DNA of 64,000 nucleotides from Rubrobacter tropicus (GCF_011492945.1 NZ_CP045119.1:3968001-4032000), one strand, 5' to 3'; positions 49,925-59,484 are shown, numbered from the stretch's first letter. Notes: generated from the letters alone by a model not told the origin. Numbers and translations: made by a program.

Positions 49925-50513
49925 GGAGGTCTTGGTCGACCCCGCGGTATCGCGGGCAAAGTTCGACAGAGAGGTGGCCCAATACCGGGAACGCGAGGAC
50001 GAGTACGTCCGCCGCGGCTGGTTTCTCGTAAAGGCGGAGTACCCAGAGGTGTTCGTCGTCTTCGGGGCGCCTCAGCTTAGCCCGCCCGCGCTCGTCTTTG
50101 GGGCGCTTCTCGACTTCACGGACTACGACCTGTGGCCGCCCTCCGTGAAACTGGTCAACCCCTTCACCAAAGAACCCTACAAGAACAAGGATCTGCCGCG
50201 TCGTCTTCCTCGCCAGCCCACCGTACCCGCCGATCAAGCGCTAGCAGGGCAGGTGCAATTCATACAACCTCAAGACTTGATGGTAGCCCACGACCCTGAA
50301 GACGTTCCGTTTCTGTGTATCCCGGGCGTACGCGAGTACCACGAGCATCCGGCGCACTCCGGCGACTCTTGGCTGCTCCACAAAGACAGCGGCGAAGGCA
50401 CGCTCTACTTTCTGTTGGATCAGATCCATAGGTACGGTGTCCAGCCCATCGCGGCTTACAACGTGGTCATGCAGCCGATCATTCAGTACGCGCAGAACGA
50501 ATTGCCGGAATGA
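49917..50513 (+). CDS. E2-like ubiquitin-conjugating protein
   Basis: 198 residues from a GTG overlapping the Ubl gene by 8 bases. An N-terminal helix (SRAKFDREVAQYREREDEYV) precedes UBC-like strands (FLVKAEYPEVFVVFGAPQLS). The motif VPFLCIPGVREYHEHP holds the probable catalytic Cys, followed by SWLLHKDSGEGTLYFLLDQI. It matches prokaryotic E2-like proteins linked with Ubl and JAB genes. It would transfer the modifier from E1 to targets. Confidence 0.78.
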   Translation: MAEEVLVDPAVSRAKFDREVAQYREREDEYVRRGWFLVKAEYPEVFVVFGAPQLSPPALVFGALLDFTDYDLWPPSVKLVNPFTKEPYKNKDLPRRLPRQPTVPADQALAGQVQFIQPQDLMVAHDPEDVPFLCIPGVREYHEHPAHSGDSWLLHKDSGEGTLYFLLDQIHRYGVQPIAAYNVVMQPIIQYAQNELPE

Positions 50514-50998
50514 CGGGTCTCACGTCGGTGGCGTCGGTCAGGGTTCCGCGGGAACTGGCGTTGGAGGCCCACGACTACTTGCGGCGCGTCGGTCAGCACG
50601 GGGCGGAGGGTTTCGCGCTTTGGGCAGGGGAGCTCCGAAACGGCGTGTTTCTCGTCACGCGCACCCGCATCCCCGAGCAACGCCACCTTCGTACGGAGTC
50701 CGGCGTCCTCGTGCTGGTCGAGGCGGAGGAGCTGTTCAGGACTAACATGTGGCTCTACAGGGAGGGCTTGACGCTCATCGCGCAGCTGCACAGTCACCCG
50801 ACCGACGCGTACCATTCCGAGACCGACGACGCGATGCCGATCGTGGCCGCGGTCGGCGGGCTCTCCCTGGTTGTGCCGTACTTCGCGCGCCATCCTTTCT
50901 CGCTCGCGGACTACGCGGTCTACCGCCTGACACCCGGGGAAGGCTGGGTCGAGTTGGCGGACGAAGAGGTAGCTGCCCTGATCGTGATCGAGGACTAG
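50510..50998 (+). CDS. JAB/MPN+ metallopeptidase (deubiquitinase-like)
   Basis: 162 residues. EGFALWAGE supplies the upstream Glu, and LHSHPTDAYHSETDD gives the zinc-binding HxHP ... SxxD motif of JAMM proteases, with six rather than seven residues between the second His and the Ser. It overlaps the E2 gene by four bases (ATGA). In Bil systems the JAB protein removes or processes the modifier. Confidence 0.88.
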   Translation: MTGLTSVASVRVPRELALEAHDYLRRVGQHGAEGFALWAGELRNGVFLVTRTRIPEQRHLRTESGVLVLVEAEELFRTNMWLYREGLTLIAQLHSHPTDAYHSETDDAMPIVAAVGGLSLVVPYFARHPFSLADYAVYRLTPGEGWVELADEEVAALIVIED

Positions 50999-51002
50999 GC
51001 GC

Positions 51003-52529
51003 GTGGCGCTGGCGGACTTCTTCGACAAGACGGCGCGGGCGGCGTCGCAGGTCTTGTCGGGGTACGATCGGGGGGCCTTCGAAGACGTGCTGAACTCTTC
51101 CGTCGTTGCCGTGACCTTCGACGACGCGGCCACGGGGTCGCCAGAGGGCAGGATCACGCTGGAACTCGCTGTCAACCTCCTCTCGCGGCTCTACCCCCGG
51201 CTGGCCGTGGTGCCCTCAGGAGGGGAAACAGAAGGGCTCGCCGAAGATTTGGTGTCCTTGGCACGATCCATCAACCCGAAGATCGACATCGAATCGGGCC
51301 TCGAAGGGGCCGATATCTGTCTGTCGGTGGGCAGCACCCCAGCCACCGGAACGACGCCGGTCGTCTATCTCGGCTCCGACGGGTGGGTGGCGCAGATCTC
51401 CACCAAAGACCCGCAGGGATCAGGCCCTACGGAGAACCCGTTCGGCGCCGCGGCGGCCGCCTGTCTCGGCGCCGCGAACGCCTTCCGCGCCGTCTTCTCC
51501 TCGCAGCTACCCAAGGGTAACCTCGACGACGACCTATCCCTCTCTTTGCTTGACTACAAACCCTTCGCGGCAAAGCCTATCAACACCGAACTGGCGTCCG
51601 TCGACTTGAGCGAGAGTCACCTGATCGGCCTCGGGGCCATCGGCAACGGGGCCGTGTGGACGCTCTCGAAGGTGAAGGGAGTCAGCGGCACGTTACACCT
51701 CGTAGACCACGAAGAGGTGGACCTATCCAACTTGCAGCGCTACGTTCTGACCACCGCGGCGGACGTGGGCGCCTCGAAGGTTGCCTTGGCAGCGGACATG
51801 CTGCAGGACACCGGGTTTGCTGTACGCACGCACCCCGAGCGCTGGGGCGTCCACTTGGCGGCTCGAGGCGACTGGGACCTCCAAAGGGTAGCCGTGGCCG
51901 TGGATTCGGTTGAAGACCGAATCGCAGTGCAGGCCGCGCTGCCCCGCTGGATCGTTAACGCCTGGACGCAGCCAGACGACCTCGGCATCTCCAGGCACGC
52001 TTTTCTGGGCGATCAGGCCTGCCTAGCGTGCCTATACCTGCCCGAAGAGAAGCGCAAGAGCGAAGCCGAGATCATGGCAGAGGTCTTCGGTTTCTCAGAG
52101 GAATGGCGGGTGGTCGGAGAGCGTCTTTACAAGGGCACACCGACGGACAGAGCGTTTCTGGAGAGCATTGCCGCGGCTCAGGGCATCGCAATAGAGCAAT
52201 TGCTGCCCTTTGAGGGCAAGCACCTGCGAACCTTGTACCAAGAGGGCGTGTGCGGGGGCGCGGTTATCGGTTTTGGCGACAGAGCCGACGACGAGCAGGC
52301 GGAGGTGCCCTTGGCGTTTCAATCCGCCCTCGCGGGGGTGATGCTCGCCGCCGATCTGGTCACCAACGCTGGCGGACTAAATACCCTCCCACCCCCCGTC
52401 ACAACGAGGATGGACCTGCTGAGGCCTCTGGGTACGGTGTTGTCGTCTTCGCGTCCAAAGCACCCGTCAGGAAGGTGCATTTGTCAAGATGATGACTACG
52501 TGAGGGCATACCAACTTAAGTATGTGTAG
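51003..52529 (+). CDS. E1-like activating enzyme (ThiF/HesA fold)
   Basis: 508 residues from a GTG four bases after the JAB stop. The N-terminal half (about 1-205) is an inactive-like or accessory domain. The ThiF core (about 205-400) has LIGLGAIGNGAVWTLSKV (ATP-binding glycines), LVDHEEVDLSNLQRYV and a later CLACLYLP. The C terminus has GRCICQDDDYVRAYQLKYV. It should adenylate the Ubl C terminus and pass it on as a thioester. With the three preceding genes it completes a ubiquitin-type cascade. Confidence 0.88.
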   Translation: MALADFFDKTARAASQVLSGYDRGAFEDVLNSSVVAVTFDDAATGSPEGRITLELAVNLLSRLYPRLAVVPSGGETEGLAEDLVSLARSINPKIDIESGLEGADICLSVGSTPATGTTPVVYLGSDGWVAQISTKDPQGSGPTENPFGAAAAACLGAANAFRAVFSSQLPKGNLDDDLSLSLLDYKPFAAKPINTELASVDLSESHLIGLGAIGNGAVWTLSKVKGVSGTLHLVDHEEVDLSNLQRYVLTTAADVGASKVALAADMLQDTGFAVRTHPERWGVHLAARGDWDLQRVAVAVDSVEDRIAVQAALPRWIVNAWTQPDDLGISRHAFLGDQACLACLYLPEEKRKSEAEIMAEVFGFSEEWRVVGERLYKGTPTDRAFLESIAAAQGIAIEQLLPFEGKHLRTLYQEGVCGGAVIGFGDRADDEQAEVPLAFQSALAGVMLAADLVTNAGGLNTLPPPVTTRMDLLRPLGTVLSSSRPKHPSGRCICQDDDYVRAYQLKYV

Positions 52530-52836
52530 ATTGCCGCAACCAGCCGCTATTGACCAAAGAACAAGCTCGGAGCTTATGTTTGCTTTCACCTGCAGCAATT
52601 CGTCAGCATATCTGGCTGCTCCCCCAACTACGGTGAATAGGATCGCCGCTTTCCTAATACGGCCCTGCAAGCCCCTTCGCGGCCCGCAAAATCCACCCAT
52701 GTAGGATAGGGGTTCAGCCGGGATACGTGTGAATTTGCGCCATTTTGTATGTCACACCTTGCTACAAATGCAGTATCGCAAAATACACATGTAGCAAGTC
52801 AATTTTTCCGCGGCCTAGCCAGTCCTGCGTCCCATT
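52530..52836 (+). other. AT-richer spacer with a terminator after the conjugation operon
   Basis: No gene is supported. CTTGCTACA (52758-52766) and TGTAGCAAG (52790-52798) form a 9-bp stem with a 23-base loop, followed by TCAATTTTT, an intrinsic-type terminator for the Ubl-E2-JAB-E1 operon. The lower GC content suggests a junction between acquired modules. Confidence 0.55.
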
Positions 52837-55443
52837 TCAGCCCGAAAGGGGAAGCGTACGCAAGGGCGTACGCATGAGAAAGCCAAGCAACGGGGTGGGA
52901 AGCAGGGCGGCTCGGTCCAACTCCTCGCGGATTACCTCGACGGCCGCCTCCCGTTCGGCATCGCTTGTCAGAGAGCGGATTCGCCGCAGCGTCGCCTCCA
53001 ACCTCTCGGCTAAATCCCGTAGCTCATCGATGCGCACGTAGTAGAGGTCGCCGGCGTTTTGAGCGGCGTTCTCCTTGATGGTGGTGCGGGGTGAGGCGAG
53101 CACGGTGATTACCTCGGCGTCCGTGGCGACGTGGCAGTTGTTGCCTACCCAGTTGGAGTGGGTACCGGCTTGGCGCACTGTGTTGATCGAGATAGCGTTT
53201 TCGGGGGTTTCGTCGCTCTTCGCCTCGAGCGCAACCGCGAGCCCATCGCCGAGGAGCCACACGCCGTCGGGCGCGCCGTCTTCGTCGCTGCGCCTAGAAG
53301 ACTCGAACCCGAGCAAACTGCCCAGCATCTCCAGCCCGCGCTCGAAAGAAGAGCTGTCGTCCTTTCCGATGAGATCGTTGAGCTCCGCCACCTTCCTATC
53401 GAACCGTCTGCCATGGAAGCCGAGCCCGGACAGCGTCTGGAAGACGGACTCGCAAGCGCGAGCCGTGCGGACGTCCGACGAGGAGGGCCGCGCGCCAGGG
53501 TCTACTTCGCGGGACAGCTCCGCGAACCAGCTGACGGACCTGGAAGCGCGAGCCGCCCGTCCGAAGAGATCCCTGGCTTTGGCGAGCAGGTCCTGGTCTT
53601 CCTGCTCCTGGCCCGCCATCCAGGCCGCGCTCCCGGCGAGGTAGTGCCACCAAGCCCGATACGCGGCGGTCTCTCGACCGCCCGACAGGGAGTCGGAGAC
53701 ACCCCTCGCCTTTTCTAGCGCCTCCGCGTAATCCTTCCTCCAGAGGTCGTACGCGAAAGAAACCTCCTTGGGCGCGGCCTCCATGAGGACCCCGGCCACG
53801 GGATCAGGAATCTTCTGCGCTTTCTCCCGAAGGTCACGGATGTTTTGGTCGACCGTGTCCGCTTCTTCGCCTTGTTCGCGGAAGAGTCGGACCAACTCCA
53901 GCAGGCCTTCGGGATCGAGGTCGTAGCTGTTCTCGATCCCGTACTCGAGCTCGGCCTGCAACTCGGGGTGCATCCCCGAGCGGTTCTCCCGCTTCGCGCA
54001 GAAATCGAACAGCCGTTGGCCGACGGCCAGCACGACCGCGAAGTCAGAATCGTTGCGGCTGCAACGGCCGGCGCCTTGGGTGAAGCGGGTGCGCAGGCGA
54101 TCCCTCAACAGAGAGTCTGCCCCCAGCCTCGTCAGAAGGAAACGCTCCTGGAGGTTGGTGGCGGCCGGGAGGCCGTCCATGACAAGCAACCGGCACGCCT
54201 CGTCGGGCAGGTCTATGCCGTCGTAGCGGTTCGCCAGGACGAGAGCGACGTTCGTCCGAGAGGTGAAGGGCTCGAGCGATTCTCCCACGTCCCCGGACGA
54301 CAGGACGGTGATGCCCCGAGAAGAGAACCGCTCTTTGGCGACCGACGCGGCAGACGCGGTCGGGGTCAAAGCGAGCGTCCTGCCGCTCTCCGTCGCCGCG
54401 AGCGCGGTCGCCTCCTCGACGTCTTCCCCGCCCATTGACAGGTTCGGGAACAGGAAAAGCCGTCTTCCCGAGCCCTGCTTCTCCCAACCCTTCGGAGCCG
54501 GTATGCGCTCTATGCGCGGCACGCCGATGATGCGCTCCAACTCTCCGCCCTCGCCCAATGTCGCCGACATGTAGACCCGTTGGTTCGCCGACTCGAAAGG
54601 GGGATGGGTCAAGGTCGGGGGGACGAGGGGCCGCAGGAGAAGCCCTTGCCAGGATACGAACAGGCAGCAGGCGTGGAGGTGCCCGCGGATCATGGACCAG
54701 GGGTATCGTTCGGCGGTCCGCTCATCGAGGCCCTCATCGAGCAGCCCGCGGATCTCTGCGGCGCGCTCCGAGAACCTGGGATGCGGCAGCATGTCTACCC
54801 TCGCGCGCACAGCCGGGGAAGCGTCGTCGTCGAGCATGCCCTCAACAAAAGCCTCTTCCATCTCCGGCTCGAGCAGCCGGAGACAGCGACGGTACAGGGG
54901 CCCCATCTCGTTGCGCGAGATGCTCACCGACCAAAGGCTCGCGACGTAGTCCTCCGCGGCGTGCGCGTCGTCGAGGACTACGGTCTTCGGTTCCTCGATG
55001 CGGGGGTTGGTGTTGAAGATCGCGCTGTAGGTGGACACGCCGACGGCGTTGCCGAGGTGGAAGTCGTTGAGGCCTTCGTACTCGCGAGGGAGAAGGACGC
55101 GGGCCTCTATGCCGTAAGTCCTGGCATGCTCGCCCACCTGCCAAGCGAGCTGGCGCGTCGGGCACAGGTAAAGCGCGCGCTCGTCGAACTTACGGCGCCG
55201 GTACTCGGCTATGAGCAACCCGATCAAAGTCTTTCCCGTCCCGGTGGGAAGTTCCAGGGCGACGTCGCGTTTGTTCGGGTAGCGTTCGTCGTACTCACGC
55301 AAGATGTCGGCCTGATGCGACCAGAGGTACTGGATCCCGGGAGCCTTTCTCAAGTCCTTGAAAAGCGTCTCCGGGTCCGGGGGCCTCGTGGTCGAGGCGC
55401 CTACCCTTCGGAAGCCGGATCTCCTCGGCCGCTGTTCCGTCAT
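52837..55443 (-). CDS. SF2 helicase fused to a PD-(D/E)xK nuclease
   Basis: 868 residues. The helicase domain has LELPTGTGKTLIG (motif I), YLCPTRQLAWQV (Ia), VVLDDAHAAEDY (DDAH, motif II) and GAGRCSRNDSDFA (motif VI). The C-terminal domain (about 690-800) has GLEMLGSLLGFES, PDGVWLLGDGLAVALEAKSD and VRQAGTHSNWVG, a restriction-type nuclease with D and ExK. It stands alone, convergent to the conjugation operon. It is likely a single-gene defence enzyme or a partner of that system. Confidence 0.85.
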   Translation of the reverse strand: MTEQRPRRSGFRRVGASTTRPPDPETLFKDLRKAPGIQYLWSHQADILREYDERYPNKRDVALELPTGTGKTLIGLLIAEYRRRKFDERALYLCPTRQLAWQVGEHARTYGIEARVLLPREYEGLNDFHLGNAVGVSTYSAIFNTNPRIEEPKTVVLDDAHAAEDYVASLWSVSISRNEMGPLYRRCLRLLEPEMEEAFVEGMLDDDASPAVRARVDMLPHPRFSERAAEIRGLLDEGLDERTAERYPWSMIRGHLHACCLFVSWQGLLLRPLVPPTLTHPPFESANQRVYMSATLGEGGELERIIGVPRIERIPAPKGWEKQGSGRRLFLFPNLSMGGEDVEEATALAATESGRTLALTPTASAASVAKERFSSRGITVLSSGDVGESLEPFTSRTNVALVLANRYDGIDLPDEACRLLVMDGLPAATNLQERFLLTRLGADSLLRDRLRTRFTQGAGRCSRNDSDFAVVLAVGQRLFDFCAKRENRSGMHPELQAELEYGIENSYDLDPEGLLELVRLFREQGEEADTVDQNIRDLREKAQKIPDPVAGVLMEAAPKEVSFAYDLWRKDYAEALEKARGVSDSLSGGRETAAYRAWWHYLAGSAAWMAGQEQEDQDLLAKARDLFGRAARASRSVSWFAELSREVDPGARPSSSDVRTARACESVFQTLSGLGFHGRRFDRKVAELNDLIGKDDSSSFERGLEMLGSLLGFESSRRSDEDGAPDGVWLLGDGLAVALEAKSDETPENAISINTVRQAGTHSNWVGNNCHVATDAEVITVLASPRTTIKENAAQNAGDLYYVRIDELRDLAERLEATLRRIRSLTSDAEREAAVEVIREELDRAALLPTPLLGFLMRTPLRTLPLSG

Positions 55444-55494
55444 TTCCTCACACTCCCGTCACGCGCCCACCGGTCGTGGGACCGACTAGTTTGG

Positions 55495-55735
55495 CTAGGA
55501 CCACGCTATCTCCTCGACCGCCCTTTGCAGGTCGCCTTGTGTGCCCCGCACGTAGACCTCGCCGTGTCGAGAGAATCGTGGCCCATGATCTGCGCCAAAT
55601 CTGTGCAATGGTACCTTCTCGGCCATAACGTACCCGAAGCGGTGCCTGAGGTCTTGCGGGCTGACGTCCTCCACATAGGCTAGACCCGCGTACTTGGCGA
55701 CTACGTACCCGAGCGCATCGCCTTGTATGCGACAT
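55495..55735 (-). pseudogene. decayed tyrosine recombinase, C-terminal fragment
   Basis: Read on the minus strand, ALGYVVAKYAGLAYVEDVSP, QDLRHRFGYVMAEKVPL and VRGTQGDLQRAVEEIAWS match the C terminus of Xer/phage integrases. The intervening block DLAQIMGHDSLDTAR, with the conserved GH, is in a different frame, so two compensating frameshifts are present. The catalytic Tyr region is close to VYVRG. It marks an old integration event. Confidence 0.65.
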
Positions 55736-55799
55736 TGCTACCGATTGACTTTCCCTCTGCCGGCCTCCGACAGGCGTCCGAACGCTGCGCGTCATGCGA

Positions 55800-58700
55800 T
55801 CACGGGCCCGTTCCGATCGACGGTAGGGCGACGACGGAGCCCGCCGCCCTTCGGTAGTTCTCGTCCAGCGCCGGGCCTAGGAGGAGTAGCGCCGAGATCC
55901 TCCCGACCGTGGCCGCGAACTCGCGTGCTTCGTCCGGCCGCAGGTCGCGGCCCAGGAGCCTCTTCTCCCTGTACGACAGCCACTTCTTCAGGACTTGGTA
56001 GCCGCCGACCGTATAGGCCCACGCTCGCTCGGGCACCCCCGACCACGCCGCGACGTCGTTCAAGTGTATCTCGAGCACCTGCTCTCCCAGAAGCTCCAGC
56101 GCCGCGCCCGGCTCCAGGCCGAACGCCTCCGCGGTTCTACCCAGCGCCTCGAGCTCCTCCGGGGTCCGGTCCCGCTCGGAGAGGGTGCCCCCGCCGGGCA
56201 TCGCGATGCCGCCGGTCCCCGGGTAGCCCCAGCCGGCCGTCACGGCCAGGTCGCCGCGGGCGGGGTCGAGCATCGCGCCGTCGCGCCGGCGGACGGACCC
56301 GAGGCCGCGGACCCCGCGAGATCCCTCCAGGTCCGCGTAATCTCCCGCCCCCAGGAGCCCGGCCACCCGCATCCCGAGCGCCGCGGAAGCCAGCAGCGCC
56401 TCTCGGCCGTCGGGGAGCGGGACGCGCGGCCAGCCTATCCACAGTCCGCCCGAGTTCTCCGAGAGGTAGGCCGGAGAGTGGCCGACGGCGAGCGCGTGCA
56501 TCCAGAGCGCCCCGGCCTCCTCCGGGCTCGCATGCCCGCCTTCTATGCCGAGGCTGCCGAGGTAGTCGCACGCCGCCGGCGAGATGTTGGCCGCGCCGGC
56601 GGCCGGGGCCTCGTGGTCGGAGAACAGGTCCTCCGCCGCGAGCTCCGGGGACTTCAGCGGGAAGCAGGCGCTACCCGGACGCGTCAGGTGCCAGTCGGGT
56701 AGATCGGCGGTCGCGTAGAACGGCGTGCCCTCGCGCGAGCGCTCGGCCTTGCGGCGGCTCGTCATGAACAGGTTGTCGGCCCCGAAGGCCCGGAATAGAG
56801 GCTCCCTCTTCTCGTCCAGGAGTTTGGTCTCCGGGTGCCAGTAGGCCCACCGCGCGTCGAAGGGTCTGTAGGCGTACCGGACAACTTCGCCGCTCTCGAC
56901 GCCGCGCCCGAGCAAGCGCCGGCGCGTCTCGGCCGGGTCGAAGCGCGCGGACCGCTTCATGAGCGAGGGAACGATCCTGCGAACCTCCGCGTCGCTCATC
57001 TCGCCGTCGAAGTAGGCTTCCAGCCGCTCCTCGAGCCTGTCCCGGTCTATCGCCACCAGGTCGAGGTCCCGGCTGGTTTTCACGCCCGGGTATATCAGCG
57101 GGAAGAGGGCCGGCAGCGGAGCCCACGCCGCGTAATCCTCGTTCATCTCCAGCGCCGCGAACGGGAGTCCCAGCGCGAGCTCCGGCTCGACCTCCTCGTA
57201 GTGGTCCCCGTCCGTCGCTTGCCGGGCCGGCGCGAGGAGCTGCTCGCGCTTGTGCCGGCCCCAGAGGTCCCGGTAGCAGACCGTCTGTACCCCCTCGTGC
57301 TCCGCCTGCGGCCTGCGCGCGAGCGTCGCGATGGCGGTGCCGATCCCGATGCCGGCGGGGTTGGACGCCGTGGAGAAGACGCTCGGGTCCGGATCACCGT
57401 CGGGCGTGCGCTTGCCGGTCTTGTAAGCGTCTCCGTTCAGGGAATCGATCCAGATCTCGTCGAACGCCTCCAGGTACCGCTCGCGCATACCCGGGTGTGA
57501 GAGCCCGTCGAGCCAGGAGTAGTTGGAGATGAAGGAGACCACCCCCCGCCCCGTCCCCTCCACGATCTGGCGCTCGGCCATCCTGAAGAACCTAACGTAG
57601 AGGTCGTTGAGGCCGTGCCCCTCGGGAGCGGGCGCCCGCTTTGTGGTCCTGTAGGCGTCCGAGAGCGTCCGCTCTTCGTCCATCCCGAGGCCGGCGAAGG
57701 CGTTGTAGGGCGGGTTGCCCAGGACCACCAGGATCGGCCTCCCGCGCTTGACCTCCTCCGCGGCGTCGCGCTCCTCCTCGAACTCCGGCAAAGGCAGGCG
57801 CCGCTTGGCCCCTTCGCGCGGGTCCCAGCCGGTGAGGGCGTTCGTGAGGTAGACGCCGGCGCGCTCGCCCCGGCGTTCCCCGTCCGTGCCGGGGGTATCG
57901 CCCGGGGCGTCGCCGGCGAGCGGGGCTCCCATGTTCTGCAGCAGGAGCCCCAGCTGGAGGTGGGCGACCACGAACGGCGCCGGCAGGAGTTCGAAGCCGA
58001 AGACCCTCTCGGTGGCCGCCCTCTTGAGGTCTTGAGCGATCAGGCCGTCGTCCTCCCCTTCGGCGAGCGTCTCCCGGATCTTCTTGAGGACCTCAACCAG
58101 GTAGGAGCCCGTCCCGGTGCAGGGGTCGAGCACGTAGACGTCCTCGTCGGCGAGGCCGTCGTCTATGCCGAGCACGTCGCGCAGCACCCTGTCCGTCCTC
58201 TCGACCTGGTACCGGACGACCTCCCGCGGCGTGTACCAGACGCCGAACTGCTTCCTGAGGTCCGGGTCGTAGGCTTCCAGGAACGGCTCGTAGAAGTATT
58301 GGACCGCCCCCTCCTCGTCGAAGTTGGCGAAGAAGGCGGCCCGGTCCACCCGGTTGAGCACCCCGGAGGTGCGCGTGAGCATGCCGTCGAGTCCCAATGC
58401 CCCCACCCTGGAGGGCATGACGAGCTGCTCGAAGAGCGCTCGAATCATCGGCACGTTCAGGATGTACGCCGCCACCCTCCAGTCGAAGGCCTCTTCGGAG
58501 TCGTGGGGCCGCTGCTTGCTCCACAGCACCCAGGCGCTGAAGACCCCGTAGAAGAGCGTCTGCACCAGCGTCGATCTGAAGAAGTGCTCGCCCCTGCCCC
58601 CCTCGAAAGCGACGCCCAGTGCCTCCTCGAGCGCCTCGCGCACCTGGGAGAGCGCCCGCAGCTCCCCCGCCCCCTCCACGAGCGCCAGCGCCTCCCTGGC

Positions 58701-59312
58701 GTGGGACGCCAGGAACCACGCGAGGTCGCGCGGCTGGGAGAGCGGCGCGCCGTGGAGCATCGCCCTCTTCAGGAACTCCCACAGCGCGGGCCCGTTCTCG
58801 TCGGCCGTCCGGCGGTGCGACTCCGCCGCCCGCCAGAAGCCGGCGGCGTCCCCGGCCAGGCGGAAAGACTCTATCTCGACCGGGTCGCCCGAGCGGTCGC
58901 GGCCCACGAGGACGAACTCCCTGTAGTTCGTGACCAGCACCTGGCCGTACCGGTCCAGGTACCTGCCGACCTGCTCGCCGCGGGAGACCTCCCCCGCGTC
59001 CTCGCGCACGCCCTTCACCTCGATCGCGCCGCGGGCGGGCAGCTGGGCCGGGAAGCCGGTCGGGCCGTCCGTGGTCGGGTCAGCGCTTCCCCGGCGCCGG
59101 CGCAGCTGGTCGGCCGTGAAGAGGCCGCCGTCGGGGATTCCGGCGCCGCGGTTCCTTATGTTCACGATCGCCCTCACGGACGGGTCGAGCTCGCGGCCCG
59201 CGTCGTTCAGGAGGCCCTGCAGCGCACCGTAGCCGGAAGTCTCAGCCACCGCCTCGCCCGAGGCGTGGTCCTCCCACAGGCTCCTCAGATACCTCCCGAC
59301 GCTCTCGCGCAC
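55800..59312 (-). CDS. type IIG-like restriction-modification enzyme (N6-adenine)
   Basis: 1170 residues. The N-terminal nuclease region (about 40-110) has IPDGGLFTADQ and GAIEVKG, a PD...ExK pattern. A helical connector follows. The N6-adenine methyltransferase domain has YVLDPCTGTGSYLVEVL (motif I, about residue 400), VFGFELLPAPFVVAHLQL, and LVVLGNPPYNAFAG (NPPY, about 530). The C-terminal third (about 700-1170) would contain target recognition. Nuclease and methyltransferase in one chain fit type IIG. No separate specificity subunit or BREX/DISARM partners are nearby. It has a GTG or ATG start at 59312. Confidence 0.82.
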   Translation of the reverse strand: MRESVGRYLRSLWEDHASGEAVAETSGYGALQGLLNDAGRELDPSVRAIVNIRNRGAGIPDGGLFTADQLRRRRGSADPTTDGPTGFPAQLPARGAIEVKGVREDAGEVSRGEQVGRYLDRYGQVLVTNYREFVLVGRDRSGDPVEIESFRLAGDAAGFWRAAESHRRTADENGPALWEFLKRAMLHGAPLSQPRDLAWFLASHAREALALVEGAGELRALSQVREALEEALGVAFEGGRGEHFFRSTLVQTLFYGVFSAWVLWSKQRPHDSEEAFDWRVAAYILNVPMIRALFEQLVMPSRVGALGLDGMLTRTSGVLNRVDRAAFFANFDEEGAVQYFYEPFLEAYDPDLRKQFGVWYTPREVVRYQVERTDRVLRDVLGIDDGLADEDVYVLDPCTGTGSYLVEVLKKIRETLAEGEDDGLIAQDLKRAATERVFGFELLPAPFVVAHLQLGLLLQNMGAPLAGDAPGDTPGTDGERRGERAGVYLTNALTGWDPREGAKRRLPLPEFEEERDAAEEVKRGRPILVVLGNPPYNAFAGLGMDEERTLSDAYRTTKRAPAPEGHGLNDLYVRFFRMAERQIVEGTGRGVVSFISNYSWLDGLSHPGMRERYLEAFDEIWIDSLNGDAYKTGKRTPDGDPDPSVFSTASNPAGIGIGTAIATLARRPQAEHEGVQTVCYRDLWGRHKREQLLAPARQATDGDHYEEVEPELALGLPFAALEMNEDYAAWAPLPALFPLIYPGVKTSRDLDLVAIDRDRLEERLEAYFDGEMSDAEVRRIVPSLMKRSARFDPAETRRRLLGRGVESGEVVRYAYRPFDARWAYWHPETKLLDEKREPLFRAFGADNLFMTSRRKAERSREGTPFYATADLPDWHLTRPGSACFPLKSPELAAEDLFSDHEAPAAGAANISPAACDYLGSLGIEGGHASPEEAGALWMHALAVGHSPAYLSENSGGLWIGWPRVPLPDGREALLASAALGMRVAGLLGAGDYADLEGSRGVRGLGSVRRRDGAMLDPARGDLAVTAGWGYPGTGGIAMPGGGTLSERDRTPEELEALGRTAEAFGLEPGAALELLGEQVLEIHLNDVAAWSGVPERAWAYTVGGYQVLKKWLSYREKRLLGRDLRPDEAREFAATVGRISALLLLGPALDENYRRAAGSVVALPSIGTGP

Positions 59313-59484
59313 GCGCCCTCCCCGCCTTCCGACCGGCCCTGACTGGGCACATCATAGTGCCCTGCCGCGCCCGGCGCCCGGTTTCGCGCCCCCGTGCCGC
59401 GAGGGGTGGCCCTATCCGGGGCACCGATAGTAAACGGACCATAAACAGCGATCTTCACAAACCTTAACGGCGGGCGCACGAACC

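Noticed and set aside
52467-52700. Small minus-strand frame at the end of the E1 gene
   Set aside because: It overlaps the E1 3' end and the terminator region and has no ribosome-binding site or recognisable sequence.
55800-59312. BREX PglX or DISARM methyltransferase
   Set aside because: The N-terminal PD...ExK region and the absence of BREX or DISARM partner genes fit a stand-alone type IIG enzyme better.
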